Notes: generated by a model not told the origin, from the letters alone. Shown: positions 34,113 to 45,368, numbered from the stretch's first letter. The stretch: 64,000 nt of DNA from Mycolicibacterium boenickei (GCF_010731295.1 NZ_AP022579.1:3100001-3164000); one strand, 5' to 3'. Numbers and translations: made by a program.

Positions 34113-34493
34113 ATGAGTAGCAGAGTCAGACGCACCGCGCGCGACAGCGCACGCGGTGCCAGCGCCGACGATGGCGTGAAAGTGACAGTCACCCAAGGTA
34201 TTCAGGTGTTCCACGATGGCCAAACCTACCGGGACGGCCAGAGTGTGACAGTGCCGCAGACGGTGGCGCGTCGGTGGATTCGCAACGGGTGGGCCTCGGA
34301 CAGCGGGCCATCGGTGTTGCGCGATCCCCGAGGACTGGCAAGCCCCGTGATCGAGGTGGAGCCGGAAGCCAAGGCGGGCAGCGAGAGTCAGCCAGCCAAG
34401 ACGACTCATCCTGCGAGGGTGAGAACCGGCACCGCTCGACGTGATCCACGGGTGTCTCGCGCGAAAGCCGAGGGAGACAATGACGATGAGTGA
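34113..34493 (+). CDS. small head-completion-type or hypothetical phage protein
   Basis: A 126-residue protein with a compact centre (VKVTVTQGIQVFHDGQTYRD then SVTVPQTVARRWIRNGWA) between basic tails. This beta-rich core is common in small proteins encoded just after the capsid gene in actinophages (DUF7302-like). The start at ATG 34113 is favoured by GGAGGAAAG upstream. The frame is open back to a GTG at 33978 that overlaps the capsid stop, so a longer form is possible. Confidence 0.6.
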   Translation: MSSRVRRTARDSARGASADDGVKVTVTQGIQVFHDGQTYRDGQSVTVPQTVARRWIRNGWASDSGPSVLRDPRGLASPVIEVEPEAKAGSESQPAKTTHPARVRTGTARRDPRVSRAKAEGDNDDE

Positions 34494-34605
34494 GAATCAG
34501 ACCGCCGCACAGGTGGTAGGCGGCACTCCGTTCAACCCGGTGTGCAAGATTGTCACCAACACCAGGCAGGCCGACGACGAACAGGAGCCCGACGACGCTG
34601 CCTGA
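34480..34605 (+). CDS. 41-residue acidic small protein
   Basis: The short frame starts MTMSENQTAAQVVGG and ends DDEQEPDDAA. GAGGGAGA lies just upstream of ATG 34480, and the start overlaps the end of the preceding gene, which argues for real translation. A strong hairpin follows its stop within nine bases, so it is probably the last gene of the rightward transcript. No family recognised. Confidence 0.5.
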   Translation: MTMSENQTAAQVVGGTPFNPVCKIVTNTRQADDEQEPDDAA

Positions 34606-34613
34606 CCGATGTA

Positions 34614-34663
34614 AAGTGGTGCGGCACAGGTGATTAACTCGGCCCACCTGCGCCGCTTCACTT
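34614..34663. terminator. bidirectional terminator between convergent satellite transcripts
   Basis: Two 19-base arms (34614-34632 and 34645-34663) are complementary at 16 positions around a 12-base loop. The hairpin lies between the rightward structural genes and the leftward cargo pair. Confidence 0.65.
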
Positions 34664-34667
34664 GTGC

Positions 34668-35258
34668 TCAGAACCATGGTGTGGGCTGGTCGGTTACGCC
34701 CTGGTCAGCGTCGGCTTTCGCAAGTTCAGCTGTGTTGGGCACGCGAAGATCGGCCCGAATGGCTGTCAATAGTTGGCCTTTCGCATCTTCTACCGGCTTT
34801 TCGCTCTCGGAGTATTCATCGCGGCCAAAGCTGCGGTAACCCGTTCGATGCCCCCATTCCAATGTGATGCGAAACGTCCGTGCAGCAATATAACCGGTGT
34901 CGAGCGTGCCGTAGATGGCGAGATGCTGTAGCTTCTCCCAGGCGTCCGTCTGCCAGTCGTCGCTCAACGTTTCGGTGTAGCCCATGGCCAGCTCCTCCAC
35001 GAGCACCTGCATTCTGCGCACTGCCTCGTAGAACTCGACGTAGGCCACCCGGCGATTCTCAAACGTCCGCGCTTCATCCTCACGCTGCCAGCGTTCGCGC
35101 TCACGCTTGACCTCGCGGGCGAATGTCGCATCGTCTCGCCGGTCGGCACGGCGCTGCGTGAGCCACACGCCGAACAACGCACCGGCAGGGCTGAGCGCGG
35201 CCACAAGCAAAGTCAGCCATAGCGGTGTGTTCACGCTGTCAGCCCACGGTCCACGCAA
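34668..35258 (-). CDS. membrane-anchored coiled-coil protein, satellite cargo
   Basis: A 196-residue protein. One N-terminal transmembrane helix (about residues 10-33, TPLWLTLLVAALSPAGALFG) is followed by a highly charged cytoplasmic helix (TQRRADRRDDATFAREVKRE...). A globular part with YVEFYEAVRR and the C-terminal ITLEWGHRTGYRSFGRDEYS region comes last. Single-helix proteins of this design are common in actinobacterial accessory DNA; I know no function. It overlaps the upstream gene by 20 bases. Position next to attR, opposite to the satellite's own genes, suggests cargo such as superinfection exclusion. Confidence 0.65.
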   Translation of the reverse strand: MRGPWADSVNTPLWLTLLVAALSPAGALFGVWLTQRRADRRDDATFAREVKRERERWQREDEARTFENRRVAYVEFYEAVRRMQVLVEELAMGYTETLSDDWQTDAWEKLQHLAIYGTLDTGYIAARTFRITLEWGHRTGYRSFGRDEYSESEKPVEDAKGQLLTAIRADLRVPNTAELAKADADQGVTDQPTPWF

Positions 35259-35592
35259 TCACTTCTGAGAGCCTGACTCGCACCACTTCAGGGGATGACT
35301 CTTGGCCCGGTAGCCCCAACGACTGATCAACGATCAGGTGCACATACTCGGGGTCCGGTGTGGCGGTAACAGTGCCGGTATAGCCGGACTGCTTTCCAAG
35401 CTGCTCCGTCGCCCAGTCACAGAAACGCTCGTGACTGACCGTCTCGCCGTAGAGAGTGCCTGACGGTAGGTAGAGCGTGAGAGCGATGGATTTGTTGGCG
35501 GCAGCGGTGTCGGCAAGGACTTGCTTGAGTAGCGGGTCTGTCGCACTCGGTCGCGGGGGAGGCGGCACCTTTTTGGTTACCGGATTGGTCAT
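35239..35592 (-). CDS. hypothetical protein, satellite cargo
   Basis: A 117-residue soluble protein starting MTNPVTKKVPPPPRPSATDP, with a compact beta-rich body (IALTLYLPSGTLYGETVS, EQLGKQSGYTGTVTATPDPEYVHLIV). No family recognised. It is the first gene of a two-gene operon that overlaps the membrane protein by 20 bases, so the two may work together. Confidence 0.62.
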   Translation of the reverse strand: MTNPVTKKVPPPPRPSATDPLLKQVLADTAAANKSIALTLYLPSGTLYGETVSHERFCDWATEQLGKQSGYTGTVTATPDPEYVHLIVDQSLGLPGQESSPEVVRVRLSEVIAWTVG

Positions 35593-35701
35593 GGCAATGA
35601 GCCTGCCAGGCTGACGGCAGCGTCAGGCGAATGCTCGCGGTGTGTCGGCAAAGATTGAGCCTGTCGGGCTCAGGTTCCAGCAATGGTGCGTACTGACGTG
35701 C

Positions 35702-35722
35702 TAGGGCACGCATGGGGCACGG
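35702..35722 (+). repeat. right arm-type repeat candidate for the integrase
   Basis: TAGGGCACG followed three bases later by GGGGCACGG. It matches the block at 25641-25661 with a few changes, in the same orientation, 34 bases from the attR core. Confidence 0.5.
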
Positions 35723-35756
35723 TGTGCCTGCGAATTAATGTTTCCGCAGGTCAGAG

Positions 35757-35779
35757 GAGTGCCCCCGGCAGGATTCGAA
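35757..35779. repeat. attachment core at the tRNA-Arg 3' end (attR)
   Basis: These 23 bases are identical to 25498-25520. They cover the 3' acceptor strand and part of the T-arm of tRNA-Arg, so integration leaves the tRNA intact. Confidence 0.85.
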
Positions 35780-35832
35780 CCTGCGGCCTTCTGCTCCGGA
35801 GGCAGACGCTCTATCCCCTGAGCTACGGGGGC
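35760..35832 (-). tRNA. tRNA-Arg (anticodon CCG)
   Basis: The 73-base sequence folds as a full cloverleaf: acceptor GCCCCCG/CGGGGGC with discriminator A, D-arm GCTC...GAGC, anticodon stem TCTGC/GCAGA with loop CTCCGGA (anticodon CCG, decoding CGG), and T-arm GCAGG-TTCGAAT-CCTGC. CCA is not encoded. It is the integration site of the satellite and lies about 105 bases upstream of argS on the opposite strand. Confidence 0.95.
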
Positions 35833-35937
35833 GCGGGCTGAAGAACAGCTGCGCCGATTGGGCTTGCATAGCGTAGCGCATGGATGAGCGAATACGGATT
35901 CGGGGCGCGGGGACCCCAGACCATAGGATGGACCCTC

Positions 35938-37587
35938 GTGACCCCCGCCGACCTTGCAGAGCTGCTCAAGGCTACTGCCGCCGCAGTGCTGACCGAACAC
36001 GACCTGGACACCGCCGCGTTGCCCGACACCGTCACGGTCGAGCGCCCGCGCAACCTCGAGCACGGCGACTACGCGACCAACCTCGCGCTGCAGCTCGGTA
36101 AGAAGGTCGGCGTCAATCCGCGCGAGCTGGCCGGCTGGCTGGCCACCGCACTGGCCGCGGCCGACGGCATCGCCGCCGCCGAGGTCGCCGGGCCCGGCTT
36201 CGTCAACCTGCGCATCGAGGCGTCGGCGCAGGGCGTCATCGTCACCAACGTGCTGACCGCGGGCGCGAGCTACGGCAACTCGACCGAACTGGCCGAGAAG
36301 GTCAACCTCGAGTTCGTCTCGGCCAACCCGACCGGGCCGATCCACATCGGCGGGACCCGCTGGGCCGCGGTGGGCGACGCGCTGGGCCGGCTGCTGTCCA
36401 CCCAGGGCGCCGACGTCACCCGCGAGTACTACTTCAACGACCACGGCGCCCAGATCGACCGGTTCGCCCGTTCGTTGGTCGCCGCGGCCAAGGGGGAGCC
36501 GGCTCCGGAGGACGGCTACGCCGGTACCTACATCAACGACATCGCCGCTTCGGTGCTGGCCAAGCGTCCCGATGTGATGAGCCTGCCCGCCGACGAGCAG
36601 CAGGAGACCTTCCGTGAGATCGGTGTGGACCTGATGTTCACCCACATCAAGGAATCGCTGCACGAGTTCGGCACCGACTTCGACGTGTACACCCACGAAG
36701 ACTCGATGCACACCTCGGGCCGCGTCGACCAGGCCATCGCCAAGCTGCGCGAGACCGGCAACATCTACGAGAAGGACGGCGCAACCTGGTTGCGCACCAC
36801 CGAATTCGGAGATGACAAGGACCGCGTCGTCATCAAGAGTGACGGCAACGCGGCGTACATCGCGGGCGATCTCGCGTACTACCTCGATAAGCGGCAGCGC
36901 GGATTCGACCTGTGCATCTACATGCTCGGCGCCGACCACCACGGCTACATCGCCCGGTTGAAGGCGGCGGCCGCGGCGCTCGGGGACAACCCCGACACCG
37001 TCGAGGTGCTGATCGGCCAGATGGTCAACCTGGTCCGCGACGGCCAGCCCGTGCGGATGAGCAAGCGTGCCGGCACCGTCATCACCCTCGACGATCTGGT
37101 CGAGGCCATCGGTGTCGACGCCGCGCGGTACTCGCTCATCCGGTCCTCCGTGGACACCCCGATCGACATCGATCTGGCGCTGTGGTCCAGCGCGTCCAAC
37201 GAAAACCCGGTCTACTACGTGCAATACGCGCACGCCCGGTTGTCTGCGCTGGCCCGTAATGCCGCCGACCTCGGCGTCACCGCCGACACGGCTCACCTGG
37301 ATCTGCTGACCCATGAAAAGGAAGGCGTCCTGATCCGCAACCTCGGTGAGTTCCCCCGGGTGCTCAAAGCCGCTGCCGCGCTGCGCGAGCCGCACCGCGT
37401 GTGCCGGTACCTCGAAGACCTGGCCGGCGACTACCACCGGTTCTACGACGCCTGCCGCGTGCTGCCGCAGGGCGATGAAAGCCCAGGGCAGCTCAATTCG
37501 GCACGCCTCGCGCTGTGCGAGGCCACCCGCCAGGTGATCGCGAACGGTCTGGCCATCCTGGGCGTCACCGCTCCGGAGCGCATGTGA
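35938..37587 (+). CDS. argS: arginyl-tRNA synthetase
   Basis: A 549-residue class I synthetase that charges tRNA-Arg. It has the N-terminal Add-1 tRNA-elbow domain, the HIGH-type motif in [10 protein letters not shown], the KMSKS-type VRMSKRAGT, and the C-terminal DALR anticodon-binding domain. GTG 35938 is preferred. TAGGAT ends eight bases before it, making a leaderless start likely; an ATG-type start at 35884 would extend into the tRNA promoter region. Its stop overlaps lysA (GTGA). A tRNA-Arg gene is its immediate neighbour. Confidence 0.95.
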   Translation: MTPADLAELLKATAAAVLTEHDLDTAALPDTVTVERPRNLEHGDYATNLALQLGKKVGVNPRELAGWLATALAAADGIAAAEVAGPGFVNLRIEASAQGVIVTNVLTAGASYGNSTELAEKVNLEFVSANPTGPIHIGGTRWAAVGDALGRLLSTQGADVTREYYFNDHGAQIDRFARSLVAAAKGEPAPEDGYAGTYINDIAASVLAKRPDVMSLPADEQQETFREIGVDLMFTHIKESLHEFGTDFDVYTHEDSMHTSGRVDQAIAKLRETGNIYEKDGATWLRTTEFGDDKDRVVIKSDGNAAYIAGDLAYYLDKRQRGFDLCIYMLGADHHGYIARLKAAAAALGDNPDTVEVLIGQMVNLVRDGQPVRMSKRAGTVITLDDLVEAIGVDAARYSLIRSSVDTPIDIDLALWSSASNENPVYYVQYAHARLSALARNAADLGVTADTAHLDLLTHEKEGVLIRNLGEFPRVLKAAAALREPHRVCRYLEDLAGDYHRFYDACRVLPQGDESPGQLNSARLALCEATRQVIANGLAILGVTAPERM

Positions 37588-39008
37588 ACGCGCACCCCGC
37601 CGGGCCGCGGCACGCCGACGAGGTGCAGCACCCCGGCGCGCCGGCGAAGCCGCAGTCTTCCGACGAGATCATGCTGCTGGCCCCGAATGTGTGGCCCCGC
37701 AACCTGGTTCGTGGCGACGACGGTGTGGTGTCGATTGCCGGAGTCCCGGTCACCGCGCTGGCGGCCGAATACGGCACCCCGCTTTTCGTGATCGACGAGG
37801 ACGACTTCCGGTCCCGCTGCCGCGACATCGCCTCGGCCTTCGGCGGGGGCGACTACGTGCACTACGCGGCGAAGGCGTTCCTGTGCAGCGAGATCGCCCG
37901 CTGGGTCAACCAGGAAGGCCTGTCGCTCGACGTGGCCACCGGGGGAGAGCTGGCCGTTGCGCTGCACGCCGACTTCCCGCCGGAACGAATCACGTTGCAC
38001 GGCAACAACAAATCTGTCGCTGAGCTGAGTGCGGCCGTCAAGGCCGGGGTCGGGCACGTGGTGGTCGATTCCCTGATAGAGATCGAGCGTCTGGACGAAG
38101 TCGCCGGCGCGGCGGGCATCGTGCAGGACGTGCTGGTGCGGGTCACGCCCGGAGTGGAGGCGCACACCCACGAGTTCATCTCCACCGCTCACGAGGATCA
38201 GAAGTTCGGGCTGTCGCTGGCCAGTGGCGCGGCGATGGAGGCCGTGCGCACGGTGTTCGCCACCGACAACCTGCGCCTGGTCGGACTGCATTGCCATGTC
38301 GGCAGCCAGATCTTCGACGTGGCAGGCTTCGAGGTGGCCGCCCACCGGGTGATCGGCCTGCTGCGTGACGTGGTGTCGGAATTCGGTGTCGAGAAGACGT
38401 CGCAGATGTCGATTATCGACCTCGGCGGCGGTTTGGGGATCTCCTACGTTCCCGACGATGATCCGCCGCCGATGCAGGAGCTGGCCGACAAGCTGCTGGC
38501 CATCGTGCGCAGCGAGTCCGAGGCGGTAGGGCTGCCGACGCCCAAACTCGTGGTCGAGCCGGGCCGCGCCATCGCCGGTCCGGGCACCATCACGCTCTAC
38601 GAGATCGGCACCGTAAAAGACGTGGCGATCAGCGCCACCGCCGAGCGCCGCTACGTGAGCGTCGACGGCGGGATGAGCGACAACATCCGCCCGGCCCTCT
38701 ACGGCGCGGAGTACGACGCGCGGTTGGTCTCGCGGGTCAGCGACGCACCCGCGGCCCTGGCACGCATCGTCGGGAAGCACTGCGAGACCGGTGACATCGT
38801 CGTTCGCGACGCCTGGGTCTCCGATGACATCGCGCCGGGCGACCTGCTGGCAGTCGCCGCGACCGGCGCCTACTGCTACTCGATGTCGAGCCGGTACAAC
38901 CTGCTGTGCCGTCCCGCCGTGGTGGCCGTGAAGGACGGCACGGCGCGGCTGGTGCTCCGTCGGGAGACCGTCGACGATCTTTTGAGCTTGGAGGTGAGTG
39001 GTCAATGA
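37584..39008 (+). CDS. lysA: diaminopimelate decarboxylase
   Basis: A 474-residue PLP enzyme for the last step of lysine synthesis (meso-DAP to lysine). PLP binds to K97 in HYAAKAF. The fold-III barrel motifs follow: [18 protein letters not shown], the [10 protein letters not shown] phosphate-binding loop, and the active-site CETGD. The GTG start overlaps the argS stop and the stop overlaps the thrA ATG, so translation of the block is coupled. Confidence 0.95.
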   Translation: MNAHPAGPRHADEVQHPGAPAKPQSSDEIMLLAPNVWPRNLVRGDDGVVSIAGVPVTALAAEYGTPLFVIDEDDFRSRCRDIASAFGGGDYVHYAAKAFLCSEIARWVNQEGLSLDVATGGELAVALHADFPPERITLHGNNKSVAELSAAVKAGVGHVVVDSLIEIERLDEVAGAAGIVQDVLVRVTPGVEAHTHEFISTAHEDQKFGLSLASGAAMEAVRTVFATDNLRLVGLHCHVGSQIFDVAGFEVAAHRVIGLLRDVVSEFGVEKTSQMSIIDLGGGLGISYVPDDDPPPMQELADKLLAIVRSESEAVGLPTPKLVVEPGRAIAGPGTITLYEIGTVKDVAISATAERRYVSVDGGMSDNIRPALYGAEYDARLVSRVSDAPAALARIVGKHCETGDIVVRDAWVSDDIAPGDLLAVAATGAYCYSMSSRYNLLCRPAVVAVKDGTARLVLRRETVDDLLSLEVSGQ

Positions 39009-40320
39009 GTGAAAAGCCCATCGGCGTAGCGGTGCTGGGGCTGGGCAACGTCGGCAGCGAAGTGGTGCGCATCATCAACGAGAGCGCCGCCGACCTCGCC
39101 GCCCGTATCGGTGCCCCGCTGGAGGTGCGCGGTATCGGCGTGCGCAAGGTCTCCGGCGACCGTGGAGTGCCCAAAGACCTGCTCACCGATGACATCGTCG
39201 AGCTGGTGTCCCGCGACGACGTCGACATCGTGGTCGAGCTGATGGGCCCGGTGAAGCCGGCCCGCAAGGCCATCCTGGCCGCGCTCGAACAGGGCAAGTC
39301 GGTGGTCACCGCCAACAAGGCGCTGATGGCGCAGTCCACCGGTGAACTGGCGCAGGCCGCCGAGAAGGCCCGCGTCGACCTGTATTTCGAGGCCGCGGTG
39401 GCCGGTGCCATCCCCGTGATCCGGCCCCTGACCCAGTCGCTGGCAGGCGATTCGGTGTTGCGCGTCGCCGGCATCGTCAACGGCACCACCAACTACATCC
39501 TGTCCGAGATGGACAGCACCGGAGCCGATTACAGCTCGGCACTGGCCGATGCCAGCGCGCTCGGTTATGCCGAGGCTGATCCCACCGCCGATGTCGAGGG
39601 TTATGACGCCGCGGCCAAGGCGGCGATCCTGGCCTCGATCGCATTCCACACCCGGGTCACTGCCGACGATGTCTACCGCGAAGGCATCACCAAGGTGAGT
39701 GCGGCCGACTTCGAATCGGCGCGGGCCCTGGGTTGCACCATCAAGCTGCTGGCCATCTGCGAGCGCTTGACCACTGATGAAGGCAAGCAACGTGTTTCGG
39801 CGCGCGTCTACCCGGCGCTGGTGCCCCTGACGCACCCGCTGGCCGCGGTCAACGGTGCGTTCAACGCCGTGGTCGTCGAGGCCGAGGCGGCCGGCCGGCT
39901 GATGTTCTACGGCCAGGGCGCCGGGGGAGCGCCGACCGCTTCGGCGGTGATGGGCGACGTCGTGATGGCCGCGCGCAACCGGGTCCAGGGTGGCCGTGGT
40001 CCGCGGGAATCCAAGTACGCCAAGCTGCCGATCGCCCCGATCGGGTTCATCCCCACCCGCTACTACGTCAACATGAACGTCTCCGACCGGCCTGGTGTGT
40101 TGTCCGCCGTGGCAGCCGAATTCGCCAAGCGCGAGGTCAGCATCGCCGAGGTGCGACAAGAGGGCATGGTCGACGAGGAGGGGCAGCTGTGCGGTGCCCG
40201 CATCGTCGTGGTCACCCACCAGGCCACCGATGCCGCGCTCTCGGAGACCGTTGAGGCGCTGGCCGATCTCGACGTGGTGCAGACCATCAACAGTGTGCTG
40301 CGCATGGAAGGAACGAACGC

Positions 40321-40324
<4 letters not shown>
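39005..40324 (+). CDS. thrA: homoserine dehydrogenase
   Basis: A 439-residue NAD(P)-dependent enzyme reducing aspartate semialdehyde to homoserine, the branch to threonine and methionine. An N-terminal Rossmann fold ([16 protein letters not shown]) is followed by the catalytic and dimerisation domain ([31 protein letters not shown]) and a C-terminal ACT domain ([17 protein letters not shown]) for threonine feedback. It is monofunctional, with no aspartokinase part. ATG overlaps the lysA stop and the end overlaps thrC. Confidence 0.95.
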
Positions 40325-42374
<2,050 letters not shown>

Positions 42375-42685
42375 CGATTGAGCGGCACGATAAGAAGTGG
42401 ACGCCACACGCCAAGCGTTGACGTTGCTTGATTACTTCACCAAAGCGGGTTATTCTCGCTCTCGTCCAGCACTCGCAGGGTCTCTGCCTGCGTCGACACC
42501 AGGACGACCACCCAATCTTCTTGTGTTCTACTCGTGGACTGACGGTTCGCCATCTCGGCGAATCCTGGCGATCGCCGTTGCGCAGGCGACGGTGTGAGCT
42601 ACGTGTTCAGCGTTTCAGCTGAATGCGCATCGACCTTTGGGGAACCCTCGCGCGACCTGATGAGCGAGGGAAAGAAAGGAAATCC
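42375..42685 (+). other. rho promoter region and long untranslated leader
   Basis: The 311 bases between thrB and rho hold one clear promoter (42428-42456) and about 220 bases of C-rich leader. The leader contains no convincing gene. A long leader in front of rho is consistent with Rho-dependent self-control, known for other rho genes. Confidence 0.6.
42428..42456 (+). promoter_or_regulatory. SigA-type promoter of rho
   Basis: TTGATT (42428-42433) and TATTCT (42451-42456) are 17 bases apart. Transcription should start near 42463. Confidence 0.65.
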
Positions 42686-44674
42686 GTGACAGATACGGAC
42701 CTCTTCACGGCTGACAGTGCAAATGGCGCTGGAGATCTACCGAATGCCGTGACATCTGAAAGCACCGAGACCACTGACACCGCGGCTGCGCGGCGCGCTT
42801 CGAGCGCCCGGCCCGCGTCGCTGTCGACCATGGTGCTGCCTGAGCTGCGCGCACTGGCCAAGGAAATCGGTGTTGAAGGCGCGTCCGGTTTGCGCAAGAG
42901 TGAATTGATCGCAGCTATTCGCGCCCATCGCGGCGAGTCCAACGGTGCCGCCGAGGCCCCTCAGCAAGCCCCCGCCGACGCCCAGCCGGACGCCGGTGCC
43001 GAGGCTGCTGAGCAGCCCGCACCGCGTCGCCGCGAGCGCCGGGGTTCCTCGCGTCAGGCCGGCGCCCCGGTCGCCGACGCGAAGGACGAGGCGGGCAATG
43101 AGGGCGCCAAGGTCGAGGCGAAAGCCGAGGCCAAGGACGAGGCCGACGCCAAGGACGCCGAGCCCGCCGCTGAGCAGCAGGAAAAGCCTGCCAAGCAGGA
43201 CAAGCGCGAGCGTCAGGAACGCCGCGAGAAGCGTGAGCAGTCCGAGGGCGAGAACAAGGCCGACAACAAGCAGGACGACAAGCGCGACCAGAAGCAGGAC
43301 CGCGACCAGAAGCAGGACAAGGGTCAGGGCCGCGACCAGTCCGATCAGCAGGACAACCAGCAGAACCGGGGCGGTAACTCCTCGGGCAACAACAACGACG
43401 ACGACGGTGACGGCGAAGGCCGTCAGGGTCGCCGCGGGCGCCGGTTCCGTGACCGCGACCGCCGCCGGCGCGGAGAGCGTGGCGGCGAGGGCGGCAACGA
43501 GACCGAACTGCGCGAGGACGACGTCGTCCAGCCGGTCGCCGGCATCCTCGACGTCCTGGACAATTACGCGTTCGTCCGCACGTCGGGCTACCTGGCGGGG
43601 CCGAACGACGTCTACGTCTCCATGAACATGGTGCGCAAGAACGGTCTGCGCCGCGGCGACGCGGTCACCGGTGCGGTGCGCGTGCCCCGCGAAGGCGAGG
43701 GCGGCGGCAACAACCCGCGGCAGAAGTTCAACCCGCTGGTGCGCCTGGACAGCGTCAACGGCGGTCCGGTGGAGGCGGCCAAGAACCGGCCGGACTTCAC
43801 CAAGCTGACCCCGCTGTACCCGAACCAGCGGCTGCGCCTGGAGACCACGCCCGAGCGGCTGACCACCCGTGTCATCGATCTGATCATGCCGATCGGTAAG
43901 GGCCAGCGCGCCCTGATCGTGTCGCCGCCCAAGGCCGGTAAGACCACGATCATGCAGGACATCGCCAACGCGATCACCAAGAACAACCCGGAATGCCACC
44001 TGATGGTGGTGCTCGTCGACGAGCGTCCGGAAGAGGTCACCGACATGCAGCGTTCGGTGAAGGGTGAGGTCATCGCCTCGACCTTCGACCGTCCGCCGTC
44101 AGACCACACCCAGGCGGCCGAGCTGGCGATCGAGCGGGCCAAGCGCCTGGTCGAGCAGGGCAAGGACGTCGTCGTGCTGCTGGACTCGATCACCCGTCTG
44201 GGCCGCGCGTACAACAACGCGTCGCCGGCCTCGGGCCGCATCCTGTCCGGTGGTGTGGACTCCACCGCGCTGTACCCGCCGAAGCGGTTCCTCGGCGCGG
44301 CCCGCAACATCGAGCACGGCGGCTCGCTGACCATCATCGCCACGGCGATGGTCGAGACCGGTTCGACCGGCGACACCGTGATCTTCGAGGAGTTCAAGGG
44401 CACCGGTAACGCCGAGCTCAAGCTCGACCGCAAGATCGCCGAGCGCCGGGTATTCCCCGCGGTCGACGTCAACCCGTCGGGCACCCGCAAGGACGAGCTG
44501 CTGCTCAGCCCCGACGAGTTCGCGATCGTGCACAAGCTGCGTCGTGTGCTGTCCGGGCTGGACTCGCACCAGGCCATCGACCTGCTGATGAGCCAGCTGC
44601 GCAAGACCAAGAACAACTACGAGTTCCTGGTGCAGGTCTCCAAGACCGCTCCCGGCTCGATGGACGTCGACTAG
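42686..44674 (+). CDS. rho: transcription termination factor Rho
   Basis: A 662-residue hexameric RNA helicase. Order: an N-terminal Rho_N domain (LPELRALAKEIGVEGASGLRKSELIAAI, about 50-80), and a long hydrophilic insert (about 95-290) rich in Lys, Arg, Gln, Asp, Asn and Gly. The RNA-binding cold-shock domain (GILDVLDNYAFVRTSGYL) and ATPase domain (PPKAGKTTIMQ, VVVLLDSITR, GGVDSTALYPPKRF) follow. The GTG at 42686 gives the V/M-TDTDL start seen in mycobacterial Rho; an ATG at 42623 is less likely. The insert is longer than the M. tuberculosis one (602 residues total). Confidence 0.95.
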   Translation: MTDTDLFTADSANGAGDLPNAVTSESTETTDTAAARRASSARPASLSTMVLPELRALAKEIGVEGASGLRKSELIAAIRAHRGESNGAAEAPQQAPADAQPDAGAEAAEQPAPRRRERRGSSRQAGAPVADAKDEAGNEGAKVEAKAEAKDEADAKDAEPAAEQQEKPAKQDKRERQERREKREQSEGENKADNKQDDKRDQKQDRDQKQDKGQGRDQSDQQDNQQNRGGNSSGNNNDDDGDGEGRQGRRGRRFRDRDRRRRGERGGEGGNETELREDDVVQPVAGILDVLDNYAFVRTSGYLAGPNDVYVSMNMVRKNGLRRGDAVTGAVRVPREGEGGGNNPRQKFNPLVRLDSVNGGPVEAAKNRPDFTKLTPLYPNQRLRLETTPERLTTRVIDLIMPIGKGQRALIVSPPKAGKTTIMQDIANAITKNNPECHLMVVLVDERPEEVTDMQRSVKGEVIASTFDRPPSDHTQAAELAIERAKRLVEQGKDVVVLLDSITRLGRAYNNASPASGRILSGGVDSTALYPPKRFLGAARNIEHGGSLTIIATAMVETGSTGDTVIFEEFKGTGNAELKLDRKIAERRVFPAVDVNPSGTRKDELLLSPDEFAIVHKLRRVLSGLDSHQAIDLLMSQLRKTKNNYEFLVQVSKTAPGSMDVD

Positions 44675-44687
44675 CTACGACAACGTG

Positions 44688-44715
44688 AAAGGCCCCCGAT
44701 CTTCGGGGGCCTTTT
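44688..44715 (+). terminator. intrinsic terminator of rho
   Basis: A 12-bp stem (AAAGGCCCCCGA with complement) with a 3-base loop ends in TTTT, 13 bases after the stop. It also reads into the end of the convergent TetR gene. Confidence 0.85.
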
Positions 44716-44735
44716 GCGTGTGGTCGGAAAGTTGT

Positions 44736-45368
44736 CTACGGACGTAGCCCGGGCATCAGATACCGCCGAACCTGGGCGAGCACCGCGTCCCCGTCGCTGG
44801 GATCCAACGTGTTGCCCGGTACGGTCGCCAGCGAGATCAGCACTCGTGCAACCCATTCCGATGCCTCGGGGATGTCGATGTCGGCGCGGACCTCACCGCG
44901 GTCGCGGGCGGCTGCCAGATAGGGCGACCAGAATTCGGCCAGGTCGGGGATCATGCCCTGCACACCGGCGCCCGCGCAGGCGGCGAATTCCTCGGGTTCG
45001 TCGGTGCGGAGTTTCATCAGAACCGCGCCGGGATCGTCGTAGGCCCGCAGACCGTTGGCGACGCCCCAGGCGATCTGGCGGTCCAGACCGTCGATCTGCT
45101 CGAGCATGGCCTGGGCTTCCGACCAGAACGTGTCGTTGAGGCGGACGATCACCGCGCCCAGCAGTGTCACCTTGTCGGGGAAGTGGCGGTAGAGCCACCC
45201 GCGGGATACCCCGGCGGCCTCGGCCACCTCCGAGACCGTGGTCGCGCGAATGCCCTTGGTCCGCAGGCATTCCTCGGCAGCGTCGATCAGTCGATCTCGC
45301 ACGCTGCGGGGTGCCGTGGTGCTGGTCAACTGTGGCGTCTCCTGGTCTTCTGGTGGGCTTAGGTACAT
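44736..45368 (-). CDS. TetR-family transcriptional regulator
   Basis: A 210-residue repressor. The helix-turn-helix is at about residues 22-68 (RLIDAAEECLRTKGIRATTVSEVAEAAGVSRGWLYRHFPDK), followed by a ligand-binding domain. It is divergent from an acyl-CoA synthetase gene across 86 bases. Control of that gene in response to an acyl-CoA or fatty acid is the natural inference. The TGAACAG/CTGTCTA half-sites near 45409-45433 are a weak operator candidate. Confidence 0.85.
   Translation of the reverse strand: MYLSPPEDQETPQLTSTTAPRSVRDRLIDAAEECLRTKGIRATTVSEVAEAAGVSRGWLYRHFPDKVTLLGAVIVRLNDTFWSEAQAMLEQIDGLDRQIAWGVANGLRAYDDPGAVLMKLRTDEPEEFAACAGAGVQGMIPDLAEFWSPYLAAARDRGEVRADIDIPEASEWVARVLISLATVPGNTLDPSDGDAVLAQVRRYLMPGLRP

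Larger units (their letters stand above)
25498..35779. mobile_element. integrated capsid-bearing phage satellite (phiRv-like) in tRNA-Arg(CCG)
   Basis: The element of about 10.3 kb is bounded by a 23-bp direct repeat. One copy is the 3' end of tRNA-Arg (35757-35779) and the other lies next to the SnoaL-like gene (25498-25520). Inside are a tyrosine integrase, excisionase, RepA-like ATPase, iteron-like repeats, a WhiB-like protein, HNH nuclease, possible small terminase and HK97-type capsid. Right-end cargo lies on the opposite strand. No portal, large terminase, maturation protease, tail or lysis protein is recognisable. The plan resembles phiRv1/phiRv2 of M. tuberculosis. Dependence on a helper phage is inferred. 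Confidence 0.85.

Noticed and set aside
35701..37437. Open frame of 578 codons antisense to argS
   Set aside because: It covers the tRNA and argS on the opposite strand and has no family features; argS has full synthetase motifs.
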